A stretch of DNA of 25,328 nucleotides from a virus. The position numbers and the translations under genes are program-made. Below are positions 17,156 through 23,693 of this stretch, in pieces (positions within the stretch are counted from its first letter, which is position 1; every line of letters starts with the position of its first letter). Location of the stretch: the IMG/VR virus record IMGVR_UViG_3300018049_000128, positions 1 to 25,328 of that record. The stretch is one strand, 5' to 3'. The notes beneath the pieces are model-generated. The model had not been told where the DNA came from. It saw only the letters and a list, made by a program, of their open reading frames with translations, and did no database searches.

Positions 17156-19443
17156 TATCTATTTCTCCCTCTAACACCTCTTGTATTAGTTTGATATGAT
17201 CTATTAGCACCACCAACTTCAGCTTGAGATGATGATATAACAGCTCTTATCTGATCTATAGCTCTCTGATCTACATTACCAGATATATTAATATTAGTTA
17301 TGTTTGTTGAACCCATTGAATTATCTTTAACTTTATTTCTTGGTACAACCATTTCTCCTGGAGTTAACATTGCAGGTATTCTGTCTGTGTATGGAGCACC
17401 GCCTGGAACCATTCCACCTTCAGAGAATTTAAAGAAGTTACTAAAGAAACCTCCGCCTCCTGATGATAGGCCTCCACTAAATAAACTTGTTATACCACTA
17501 AACAATCCGCCTTTTGTTCCTGGAGGGCCTCCGCCTCCTTTAAACAAATTACCTATACCACTAGTTAAAGTTCCTAAGAAATTTTGAGATTTACCAACTA
17601 AGGTATCCATTATGTTACCTTGATTTGATACTTCAGCATTTAACTGTCTCTGTTTAATAATCTTTTGATCAGCAATAGTTAAAAATAATTGTTCTACTAA
17701 TAATTCAGCAGATCTTCTAACCATTGTTTCAGCAATAGATAACGCTACATTTTTAAATGAGTTCTTAGTATTCTCTAATAAAGAGTTACCTTCTTTAATA
17801 CCATTAACCCATGTATCACCTATGATACCGCCAATCTTTTTAGATTCTATTCCTATTTCAGCTAATCTTTTTCTATACGCTATTACTTGTTTTTGTGTCT
17901 CTTCATCAAATAAAACTTTATCTGATGCTGATTTCCTATGAAAGTTTCTGTTAGATAAGTCAGCTCTGTTATTTAATTCAGCTATTCTCTTAGCTTGCTC
18001 TTCAGCCGCCGCCTTAGCCTCAGCTTGCATTTCCCTTTGTGGTGATGGTTGACTATAAGATCTTCTCTCTTCTAATTTAGCTTTATACTTGTCAGCCTCT
18101 TTAGTTAGAGTAGTGTACTTCATAGCTAATCTGTCAACACCATACTCTTGTTTTCTTAATGCACTATTAATTTGATTAATTCTTTTTACATTATTTTCTG
18201 ATGTACCAAAACCTATAGCTTCTTTAAATTCATACCAGGCTTTACTAACTTTTAAAACAGCTTTGTACAACATATCTTTAAGTTTTTTAGCTATCTTACC
18301 TAGATCTACATCTAATAAAACTAATGCAGGTAAAACTAATTGTATAGCAGTAAGAAAAATACCTAAAGGATTCATCTTCATAGCAATGTTTAAAGCTTTT
18401 TGTGAAAGCGTTAAACCTTTAAGACCTTTTGTAGCTCTAAATACTTTTACAGTGAATTTACCTAACTGTGCTACTAAACCACTTATTACACCGCCAACTT
18501 TTAAAGCGATATAAACTTTAGTTGCAGTTATAAATAGATCAAAATTATTAATTACAAATCTTATAGCTCTCTCTAAAGATTGAAAACCTCTAGCTAACTT
18601 CTCACCTATCAGTTCACCATAAGCCTCAAATAAACTTTGGTTTGCACCTAAATCTTTATTTAAATTAGATATCTGTTCTTTTAACGGGCCAAAAAATGAT
18701 TTAGACACAATAGATCTAAATTGAAAGTACTTATCTTGTACCATTGAAACTTGTCCAGTAAGTGTGTTAGCAAGTAATTTAGTTGCATTACCAAACTCAC
18801 CACCTGGGCCAAATACTTCAAAAAATCTTTTTCTAGTTTCCTCAACTGATACTTTAGCACCAGCCTCAAATCCTAACATAGCTCTAACACCACGTTCTCT
18901 GAATATATCAGCAGACGCTATACCACCAGCAAACGACCTTTGAATTTGTGTTGCTGTTTGTTGGAAGTCTAGACCAGTAGCCGCCGCAACGTTACCAGTA
19001 ATCTCCATTATCTTAGATAGCTCATTAGCATCTTCAGAAATAACGGCTAAGTTACCTGAACCTGCCGCAATCTCTTCTAGTGAGAACGGTACTTTAGCCG
19101 CAAAAGCCGCTAAACTATCAAAAGCTTTACCACCTTCTTCTACAGAACCAAATAGTAGTTGAAACCTATTTTGTAGTTGCTCTACTTGATTACCTGCACT
19201 GAAAGTGTCTTTTACAAATTTACCAACACCAAAAGTTACAGCTCCTAAACCTGCAACAACACCAACTTTAAGAGTTGTACCTAACGCCGCAAAAGCACTA
19301 GTAGCTCTAGCCGCACTACGTTTAAGTGAGTCTAAGCTTTTTGATGCTAATACACTATTTCTAGATACTTTGTTAATATCATTGGCTAAAGCTTTTACCT
19401 GGCTTTGACCCTTGATCTGTGTATCTATTACTATTTTTGCCAT
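17155..19443 (-). CDS. Tail tape measure protein
   Basis: 762 residues, mostly helical, Ala/Lys/Gln-rich. There is a hydrophobic Gly/Val segment at about 55-77 and another at about 358-380 (NPLGIFLTAIQLVLPALVL), which fit the membrane-active parts of tape measures. A charged coiled-coil runs at about 440-500. Residues 636-668 are a Gly-rich stretch, followed by the hallmark FSEGGMVPGGAPYTDRIPAM and LTPGEMVVP (676-701) near the C-terminus. At about 0.15 nm per residue the tail would be of the order of 110 nm if the whole chain spans it. The position after the G/GT chaperones and before the M-like gene agrees. Confidence 0.93.
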   Translation of the reverse strand: MAKIVIDTQIKGQSQVKALANDINKVSRNSVLASKSLDSLKRSAARATSAFAALGTTLKVGVVAGLGAVTFGVGKFVKDTFSAGNQVEQLQNRFQLLFGSVEEGGKAFDSLAAFAAKVPFSLEEIAAGSGNLAVISEDANELSKIMEITGNVAAATGLDFQQTATQIQRSFAGGIASADIFRERGVRAMLGFEAGAKVSVEETRKRFFEVFGPGGEFGNATKLLANTLTGQVSMVQDKYFQFRSIVSKSFFGPLKEQISNLNKDLGANQSLFEAYGELIGEKLARGFQSLERAIRFVINNFDLFITATKVYIALKVGGVISGLVAQLGKFTVKVFRATKGLKGLTLSQKALNIAMKMNPLGIFLTAIQLVLPALVLLDVDLGKIAKKLKDMLYKAVLKVSKAWYEFKEAIGFGTSENNVKRINQINSALRKQEYGVDRLAMKYTTLTKEADKYKAKLEERRSYSQPSPQREMQAEAKAAAEEQAKRIAELNNRADLSNRNFHRKSASDKVLFDEETQKQVIAYRKRLAEIGIESKKIGGIIGDTWVNGIKEGNSLLENTKNSFKNVALSIAETMVRRSAELLVEQLFLTIADQKIIKQRQLNAEVSNQGNIMDTLVGKSQNFLGTLTSGIGNLFKGGGGPPGTKGGLFSGITSLFSGGLSSGGGGFFSNFFKFSEGGMVPGGAPYTDRIPAMLTPGEMVVPRNKVKDNSMGSTNITNINISGNVDQRAIDQIRAVISSSQAEVGGANRSYQTNTRGVRGRNR

Positions 19444-19483
19444 ATATGTTTCCGTGTTAACACAATATCGTGTTTATACTCGG

Positions 19484-19900
19484 TTAAATTCTTGTTTTAT
19501 ATTCGACTCTTACTTCGTCAAATTCTTCTTCAAATGCAGATTCTATAAATTTAGCAGGAGCTTGTTTAGAGTTCCCTTCGTTCAAATCTTGTATGTATTG
19601 AACACCATTAGTAACGTAAATCCTTTGTGGTTTATCTAAAGGTCTTAATACATTTAATTCTGCTTGTGGGTTACTTTCACCCTTACCATCAGGTGGTTCA
19701 GCTGTATCATAATAAGTTTCTGTGTAACCTGTCCACCATGCATTTCTAGCCGCACCAGTATCAACAGGTGTAGCCTTTTTAACTTTAGCTGTTGCCCTAA
19801 ATACAGCGGCCCTAGTTGTCTTCTCAGCAAATTTATCAACATCCTTCATAGCGTCTGATGCTAATTTAGTTAATCCTATAGTAGTTATAGATTTTGCCAT
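19484..19900 (-). CDS. HK97 gp10-like minor tail / neck protein
   Basis: 138 residues. It has the features of the HK97 gp10 / lambda Z-like family: a basic N-terminal helix (RAAVFRATAKVKKATPVDTG), the diagnostic TPVDTGAARNAWW, then IYVTNGVQYIQDLNEGNSKQ and APAKFIESAFEEEF, matching the usual 'N...YA..lE.G.S.QAP.GF...a'. Members of this family sit at the head-tail interface or complete the tail. In most genomes the gene is between the capsid and the major tail protein; here it lies just before the tape measure, which is unusual. The start overlaps the stop of the upstream 53-residue gene (TAATG). Confidence 0.8.
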   Translation of the reverse strand: MAKSITTIGLTKLASDAMKDVDKFAEKTTRAAVFRATAKVKKATPVDTGAARNAWWTGYTETYYDTAEPPDGKGESNPQAELNVLRPLDKPQRIYVTNGVQYIQDLNEGNSKQAPAKFIESAFEEEFDEVRVEYKTRI

Positions 19901-20061
19901 TAGACAACCTTACCTTTGTTAACACCATTTTTAATAGTATATCTTCCACTACCAAAACCATTAATGTTAACTTCTTTTTTTAAATTCTTAAATAATTCTT
20001 TTTCTTTTTTGTCTTTTTTAATTTTATTAGTGTAAGACTTTAATACTTTAGTATCTCTCAT
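19900..20061 (-). CDS. Small basic protein, 53 residues, unassigned
   Basis: ATG at 20061 with AAGGAGTG upstream; the stop TAA is shared with the ATG of the gp10-like gene (TAATG). The product is Lys-rich (MRDTKVLKSYTNKIKKDKKE at the N-terminus) with a Gly-rich middle (NGFGSGRYTIKNG). I do not recognise it. The ribosome binding site and the exact coupling to the next gene make it likely to be translated. A nucleic-acid or virion-internal role is possible from its charge but is not shown. Confidence 0.6.
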   Translation of the reverse strand: MRDTKVLKSYTNKIKKDKKEKELFKNLKKEVNINGFGSGRYTIKNGVNKGKVV

Positions 20062-20079
20062 AAAACACTCCTTAAAGAT

Positions 20080-20099
20080 AAGGCGGTATTAACCGCCCT
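20080..20099 (-). terminator. GC-rich hairpin downstream of Hsp20 gene
   Basis: GGCGGT / ACCGCC stem with a 4-base loop, extendable through one G-U and one A-U pair, placed 14 bases after the Hsp20 stop. The minus-strand trailer ATCTTT is only a weak U-run, so partial termination or RNA stabilisation at the 3' end of the Hsp20 reading frame is the best guess. Confidence 0.5.
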
Positions 20100-20112
20100 A
20101 CCTATTTATTTA

Positions 20113-20541
20113 TTACTTAATTGATATAGTTTTTAGTCTCTTATGTTCAGGCACTATCTTCTCTAAATCAATTTTAAGTAAGCCGTCTTTTAACTCAGCT
20201 CCCTTAACTTCAACATCATCTGATATTGTAAATGATTTGCTAAAATATCTTTTAGATATCCCCTTGTGAATGATAGTATCTTTTTCCTCAGAAACCTCTT
20301 TTGCTTTGGATTTAATCGATAGCAAACTATTTTCCAAAGTAATGTCGATGTCTTTTTTACTATAACCAGCAAGAGCAAGTTCAATACAATATTTATTATC
20401 ACCTGTTTTAATAATGTTGTAAAAGGGGAAGTTTGGAATATACTCATTGTCAAACATCCTTTCAAAGTGATTAAACATGTCATCAAACCCGACAGTCATT
20501 GGTTTTAGTTTATTGAAAATAGATAGATTATTAATCGTCAT
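20113..20541 (-). CDS. Small heat-shock protein, Hsp20 / IbpA-like
   Basis: 142 residues. It aligns by eye with class A bacterial IbpA along its full length: an N-terminal VGFDDMFNHFERMF, the alpha-crystallin domain starting FYNIIKTGDNKYCIELALAG, then the LENSLLSIKSK strand, GISKRYFSKSFTI, ELKDGLLKIDLEK with the conserved A/G.L..GLL pattern, and a C-terminal TISIK carrying an I-x-I anchor (ISI). Such proteins hold unfolding clients in soluble form. The ATG overlaps the end of the tail chaperone frame by 11 bases and has AAAGGAGT upstream, so translation is probably coupled. Hsp20 genes are known in T4-like marine phages; here the gene sits inside a siphovirus tail-assembly operon, suggesting a role in virion protein folding (inference). 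Confidence 0.93.
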   Translation of the reverse strand: MTINNLSIFNKLKPMTVGFDDMFNHFERMFDNEYIPNFPFYNIIKTGDNKYCIELALAGYSKKDIDITLENSLLSIKSKAKEVSEEKDTIIHKGISKRYFSKSFTISDDVEVKGAELKDGLLKIDLEKIVPEHKRLKTISIK

Positions 20542-20902
20542 TATTTACTCCTTTATTAGCAAGTTTATTATTAGAAGCTTTATCGCCTTCTAAAAATGAT
20601 ATCTTATTTTTCTTAGCAATAGATTTTAATTGTTTTAAACCTTCTTGCATTTTTATATCATTATCATCTATAGATTGTCTCATCATTTTTAATGTTGGAA
20701 ACAATTCATTTATTCTCAATGGTTTTGTACCCTGGTATGTTGTTTGTGCTATTACAGCAGATCTATGATCTTCTCGCCAACCGTAAGGTCTTTTATTAAA
20801 ATATTCAATCCAACCATAATATTCTTTAGAAGACATATTATATAGTTGATCAATTGTTATACCTAATTGGAAGGCCATCTCATATTCTGCTAGCTCTTCT
20901 TC
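20531..20902 (-). CDS. Tail assembly chaperone, T-part (made as G-T fusion)
   Basis: Reading frame -1 relative to the upstream G-like gene, open from 20917 down to the stop at 20531. An ATG exists at 20878 but no good ribosome binding site precedes it. The residues before that Met, EEELAEYE, continue naturally into MAFQLGITIDQLYNMSSKEY, which is the typical start of a T-type domain (an 'A..lG.tv.eL..m...E...W..yf' pattern), followed by YYGWIEYFNKRPYGW and RSAVIAQTTY. The domain therefore most likely starts upstream of the Met and is made by -1 frameshifting from G, as in lambda GT. The fusion would be about 224 residues. The C-terminal 40 residues are a charged Lys/Asn-rich tail. Confidence 0.82.
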   Translation of the reverse strand, partial: EEELAEYEMAFQLGITIDQLYNMSSKEYYGWIEYFNKRPYGWREDHRSAVIAQTTYQGTKPLRINELFPTLKMMRQSIDDNDIKMQEGLKQLKSIAKKNKISFLEGDKASNNKLANKGVNNDD

Positions 20903-21204
20903 CCCAACGTACCACCATTATCATCTTTTGCACCTAATCCGTTATAGATTAAGATCTCACTAGACAATTCTGTTAATGATTTAATAGGGAAGTTTTCAAA
21001 TTCTTCATCCTTCATATCTTCAGCACCTACTACTGTAGATCTAAAAATTGCAGATAAGGTTTTCATCCCTGTTACATCATCCTTATGTTTATCCATAAGC
21101 TTTTGTAAATCTTTAACACCCTTAACTGTTAGTTGTTTGATCTCCACTTCCTGATTCAGGAACGGTATCTTCTTCGTTATGTCCACTAGTTTTATGTGTT
21201 TCAT
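20890..21204 (-). CDS. Tail assembly chaperone, G-like
   Basis: 104 residues from the ATG at 21204 (MKHIKLVDITKKIPFLNQEV), chosen because AAAAGGATGAAA gives correct spacing; in-frame ATGs further upstream (21210, 21261) are less well placed. The N-terminal beta-strands (PFLNQEVEIKQLTVKGVKDL), a helical middle, and LTELSSEILIYNGLG near the end fit small chaperones that coat the tape measure. The position between the major tail protein and the tape measure, followed by a T-type domain in the -1 frame, is the strongest evidence. The 5' end overlaps the upstream gene by 83 bases. Confidence 0.75.
   Translation of the reverse strand: MKHIKLVDITKKIPFLNQEVEIKQLTVKGVKDLQKLMDKHKDDVTGMKTLSAIFRSTVVGAEDMKDEEFENFPIKSLTELSSEILIYNGLGAKDDNGGTLGKKS
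20899..20905 (-). promoter_or_regulatory. Predicted -1 ribosomal frameshift site (G to GT)
   Basis: In frame 0 the sequence reads TTG GGG AAG AAG AGC TAG; a back-step of one base on the GGGG run gives GGG GAA GAA GAG CTA and joins the T frame. The -1 frame is closed by TGA TAA just upstream (20918-20923), so any shift must fall between 20917 and the frame-0 stop at 20890. The heptamer GGGGAAG is not the canonical X XXY YYZ form. Confidence 0.6.
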
Positions 21205-21451
21205 TTTCATCCTTTTTATTATCTTCTGGTTTTTGATATAAATGTTTATTATTTGCCTCAAAGTCTTCCATTAATTTTCTAATTTTATGTAGAACGTCTA
21301 ATGTCTCGAAGACTTCATTCTTACTTGGTACATCTTTTAGTCTGTCATAAGTTTTACGAATAGATGTATCAATAGCCTTTTTAATATGTAATGACGTGAT
21401 GCGTAGCACGTAATACTTGTTAAATGGTTTATTCATTTTTATTATACTCAT
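21122..21451 (-). CDS. Unassigned helical protein upstream of tail chaperone
   Basis: 109 residues; AAGGAAATAG precedes the ATG and sits inside the last codons of the HNH gene, leaving a two-base gap. The N-terminal two thirds is predicted helical and basic (LHIKKAIDTSIRKTYDRL, VLHKIRKLMEDFEANN). The last 35 residues are acidic and Ser/Thr/Gly-rich, probably disordered (KKDENETHKTSGHNEEDT), and are encoded in the same DNA as the first 28 codons of the G-like chaperone. I do not recognise the family. Position suggests a tail-assembly accessory role. Confidence 0.65.
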   Translation of the reverse strand: MSIIKMNKPFNKYYVLRITSLHIKKAIDTSIRKTYDRLKDVPSKNEVFETLDVLHKIRKLMEDFEANNKHLYQKPEDNKKDENETHKTSGHNEEDTVPESGSGDQTTNS

Positions 21452-21453
21452 TT

Positions 21454-21771
21454 CTATTTCCTTAGATAATCATTAATTTGTGTTTTATATTTTTCTATAA
21501 AAGATAATCTAACATTACAAGAATGACAGAGTAATCCTCGTACTTTACCTGTAGTATGGCAATGATCAATCGCTAATCTTTTAATACGATTAGATTGCGT
21601 TGCTCTTTCAGGCTTATTACAAATTTTACATTTGTTATTCTGATCTTTTTTTAATTTCTCATAATCAGATACAGTAATGTTGTATAATCTTAATAATCTT
21701 TTATCACTATGATTATTCCATTTGTGTTTATTTCTTAGATAGTATTTTTTATTATATTCTTTTAATGTCAT
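21454..21771 (-). CDS. Endonuclease VII-type HNH nuclease
   Basis: 105 residues with AAGGAC upstream. The zinc-binding/active-site module of the recombination endonuclease VII family is complete: CKIC (first Cys pair), RLAIDHCHTTGKVRGLLCHS with the DHCH catalytic motif, and a second CHSC pair, followed by a helix with SFIEKY. The N-terminal basic segment (YYLRNKHKWNNHSDKRLL) could contact DNA. T4 gp49 is a larger Holliday-junction resolvase; small free-standing relatives in phages also behave as homing-type nucleases. Its location between the major tail protein and the chaperone, where such a gene has no structural role, fits an inserted free-standing nuclease, though a resolvase role in packaging cannot be excluded. 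Confidence 0.88.
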   Translation of the reverse strand: MTLKEYNKKYYLRNKHKWNNHSDKRLLRLYNITVSDYEKLKKDQNNKCKICNKPERATQSNRIKRLAIDHCHTTGKVRGLLCHSCNVRLSFIEKYKTQINDYLRK

Positions 21772-21797
21772 AAAATTGTCCTTATGAATGGTTTTAA

Positions 21798-21825
21798 TGT
21801 GCTGGGGATTTTACACCCCAACACA
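21798..21825 (-). terminator. Hairpin after the major tail protein gene
   Basis: On the minus strand a 10-bp stem TGTGTTGGGG / CCCCAGCACA (one G-U pair) with an 8-base loop, starting 10 bases beyond the major tail protein stop. The trailer TTAAAACC is a weak U-run. It probably reduces read-through or protects the abundant tail-tube mRNA. Confidence 0.55.
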
Positions 21826-21834
21826 AAAATTTTA

Positions 21835-22332
21835 TTAGTCAGCAAAAGGGCCAACATAGTCACCTTGAGTACTCATAGTCAAAGTTGCCTGATTTGAATC
21901 AGTCAAGTTTGGAGATACTTCAAAAGAAGCTATTTGTCCTTTTACATAAAATGCCGCGTTATCACCTGTTTCAGCGTTCTTAACATCAAGTTGAAATACA
22001 TAAGTAAGACCATCTTGTACTAATGCTTGAATAGCATCATGAGAACCTGGAACATAGTTTAACGTGAATTCCATAGTAGGTGCATCTGATTGTCCTTGAA
22101 TTTGAGAACTTACAGATTGACCATACTGAGGAACGTTAACAATGTTAGCAGGTTTTCCAAAAGATGGGAACTCTCTTATGTTAGTAACTTCAGTAGCACC
22201 ATCAAAATCACCAGTACCAGAAGCAATAAATGCTTGGTGTGTAGTATCATTTGTTGGTAGCGTGTAGCTACTATCAGCTTTGAATTTAAGTGTAGTGAAA
22301 ATACCAGCACCTATATTTGAAATTAGAGCCAT
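21835..22332 (-). CDS. Major tail protein (tail tube subunit)
   Basis: 165 residues, AAGGAAAAAC before the start. The sequence has the layout of lambda gpV/HK97-type tube proteins: an N-terminal region with DFDGATEVTNIREFPSFGKP, then NVPQYGQSVSSQIQGQSDA, PTMEFTLNYVPGSHDAIQAL, and strands VFQLDVKNAE and AAFYVKGQIASFEVSPN, ending with STQGDYVGP. The pattern 'PTMEFTLNY.P...' is a strong marker of tail-tube proteins. It lies after the terminator candidate and before the chaperones, the expected place. The gene is flanked downstream by a stable hairpin, consistent with high expression. Confidence 0.88.
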   Translation of the reverse strand: MALISNIGAGIFTTLKFKADSSYTLPTNDTTHQAFIASGTGDFDGATEVTNIREFPSFGKPANIVNVPQYGQSVSSQIQGQSDAPTMEFTLNYVPGSHDAIQALVQDGLTYVFQLDVKNAETGDNAAFYVKGQIASFEVSPNLTDSNQATLTMSTQGDYVGPFAD

Positions 22333-22360
22333 TGTAGTTTTTCCTTATATTGTTTATTGG

Positions 22361-22756
22361 TTAAATTGAACGGAAGTTGGCAGTATAATTCACGTTGTAT
22401 AAACTAGAATCACCTGTATCAACTCCCACGTTTGTTATAAAGCTATTAGTTGTTTGCAGATACCCTGAAATTTCTTTCCTGTCTAATAATGTTTTAAGTA
22501 TATCAGCGATCTCATAAGCACGTTTCATACCCTTACCAGATGGTACGAATATTTGACATACTACTTGACCGTTTGCAGATACATCTTGGTTAAAAGCAAG
22601 ATCAGACGAAAAAGGCAATACATTAACTCTAACCCATTCATCAGCATCAATTTCGCCTTGATAGTTTCCTGGGAAAGCTTTAATATTATGTTGTGTCCAA
22701 GTATTGGTTGTGAAGAGATTTTCAACAGACGTTAATAATTGACTTATCGTAGCCAT
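22361..22756 (-). CDS. Tail terminator / tail completion protein (U-like)
   Basis: 131 residues from the ATG at 22756 (MATISQLLTSVENLF), preferred because GGGAGG is correctly spaced; an upstream in-frame ATG at 22774 has no better site and overlaps the previous gene. The sequence suggests the compact alpha/beta fold of tail terminators: an N-terminal helix, EWVRVNVLPFSSD, VVCQIFVPSGKGMKRAYEIA (strand followed by a long helix), ADILKTLLDRKEI, and a terminal strand YNVNYTANF. Immediately before the major tail protein is the usual place for gpU-like genes. Assignment is by pattern and order. Confidence 0.7.
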   Translation of the reverse strand: MATISQLLTSVENLFTTNTWTQHNIKAFPGNYQGEIDADEWVRVNVLPFSSDLAFNQDVSANGQVVCQIFVPSGKGMKRAYEIADILKTLLDRKEISGYLQTTNSFITNVGVDTGDSSLYNVNYTANFRSI

Positions 22757-22757
22757 A

Positions 22758-23114
22758 TTAAACCTCCCTTCCAACTGTTAATGTAATTATATATCCATTA
22801 TCTTCATATTTATTAATACCCCAAGTTTTAGATCTAAACACAAGTGAATCGTATCCGTCTAAAGTCTTAGAGTCTATATCAGAAGTTTTAAGAATTATAT
22901 CAGCATTTATTCTAGGTTTATCATCATTAGTTTTATATTCTTTACTAACAATACCTTTTACAGTTTTTGTAGTAGTATTTCCGTTGACAATAGTTTGACT
23001 AGCAAAATCATAACCATCAACAGTTTCATTTGTTAATGTTATATCTTCTGCTATATCACCAACTAAATTAAATGCATTTGTTACATTATTAGTGATAAGT
23101 GTTTTATAACTCAT
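22758..23114 (-). CDS. Head closure / head-tail joining protein candidate
   Basis: 118 residues; GGAGGTG before an ATG that overlaps the previous stop as TAATG. The chain is rich in beta strands, with KTVKGIVSKEYKTND, INADIILKTSDID and SLVFRSKTWGINKYEDNGYI, a pattern like the FII/HK97 gp7-type stopper proteins ('...vkg.v.......g........l.......p...d.v...g..y.V'). It sits between the adaptor and the terminator, where the stopper belongs. No catalytic motif is present. Confidence 0.65.
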   Translation of the reverse strand: MSYKTLITNNVTNAFNLVGDIAEDITLTNETVDGYDFASQTIVNGNTTTKTVKGIVSKEYKTNDDKPRINADIILKTSDIDSKTLDGYDSLVFRSKTWGINKYEDNGYIITLTVGREV

Positions 23115-23662
23115 TACGCACCTCCACTAACTTTAACACCTCTATTTGAGATACTTGAAGTCTCACTCATATATTTATTTACAATATCACCTATCTGATC
23201 AGGTAATTCTTTTAGATTAGTAACACCAGAATTGATGTCAAAAACTAATCTTACAGCACCAACAGTTAAGTCTTTGACTTTATTGGAACCAGTAGCATTA
23301 CCTTCTACAGTAGATAAATTATTTAATAAATGCAGAGCAAGTTCATAAGTTGCCTTTTTGATATCTCCAGGAATTGTACCATATGAACTAGTAGATCTGT
23401 CATCTTCTAGGTCAACATAGTCACCAGATTTATTATCATAATATGTAATATCTCTAGGCCAAGATAAAGGATATGAGGCAGTTGGCGTAGCCGTACCACC
23501 CCAATCCATGTCATCAAGAATTCCTGTGGCTGTTACTAAAGCTTGTGTTAATTTATCTTCATTAGCATCACTGAACCAACTGTCACTATTTAACCTATCG
23601 TTAAAGTAGTTATCAGCCTCAGTTGCAGTAACAAAGGAATTAACTCCGATTTGTAAAGCCAT
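23114..23662 (-). CDS. Head-tail adaptor protein (DnaT-like/gp6-like)
   Basis: 182 residues, ACGGAG before the ATG. The N-terminus GVNSFVTATEADNYFNDRL, then a helix ALVTATGILDDMDWGG, SYPLSWPRD and a long helix DIKKATYELALHLL, are typical of the phage family annotated in databases as 'putative DnaT-like ssDNA-binding protein', which functions in tailed phages as a head-tail adaptor bound to the portal. A following KVKDLTVGAVRLVFD strand and a C-terminal Gly-rich tail complete the family layout. It is placed directly after the major capsid gene. Confidence 0.82.
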   Translation of the reverse strand: MALQIGVNSFVTATEADNYFNDRLNSDSWFSDANEDKLTQALVTATGILDDMDWGGTATPTASYPLSWPRDITYYDNKSGDYVDLEDDRSTSSYGTIPGDIKKATYELALHLLNNLSTVEGNATGSNKVKDLTVGAVRLVFDINSGVTNLKELPDQIGDIVNKYMSETSSISNRGVKVSGGA

Positions 23663-23693
23663 TATATTTCTCCGTATCTAATAGTTATAATAA

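Noticed and set aside
17300-17587. Plus-strand Pro-rich open frame
   Set aside because: Antisense of the Gly-rich C-terminus of the tape measure; proline runs mirror glycine codons.
19454-19463. GTGTTAACAC palindrome before the tape measure
   Set aside because: Only 10 bases and isolated; too short to support an operator or attachment site.
19412-19639. Plus-strand open frame crossing the tape measure start and the gp10-like gene
   Set aside because: Overlaps two well-supported minus-strand genes, no ribosome binding site, no family resemblance.
20190-20486. Minus-strand 98-codon frame inside Hsp20
   Set aside because: Out-of-frame shadow of a gene with clear alpha-crystallin domain motifs.
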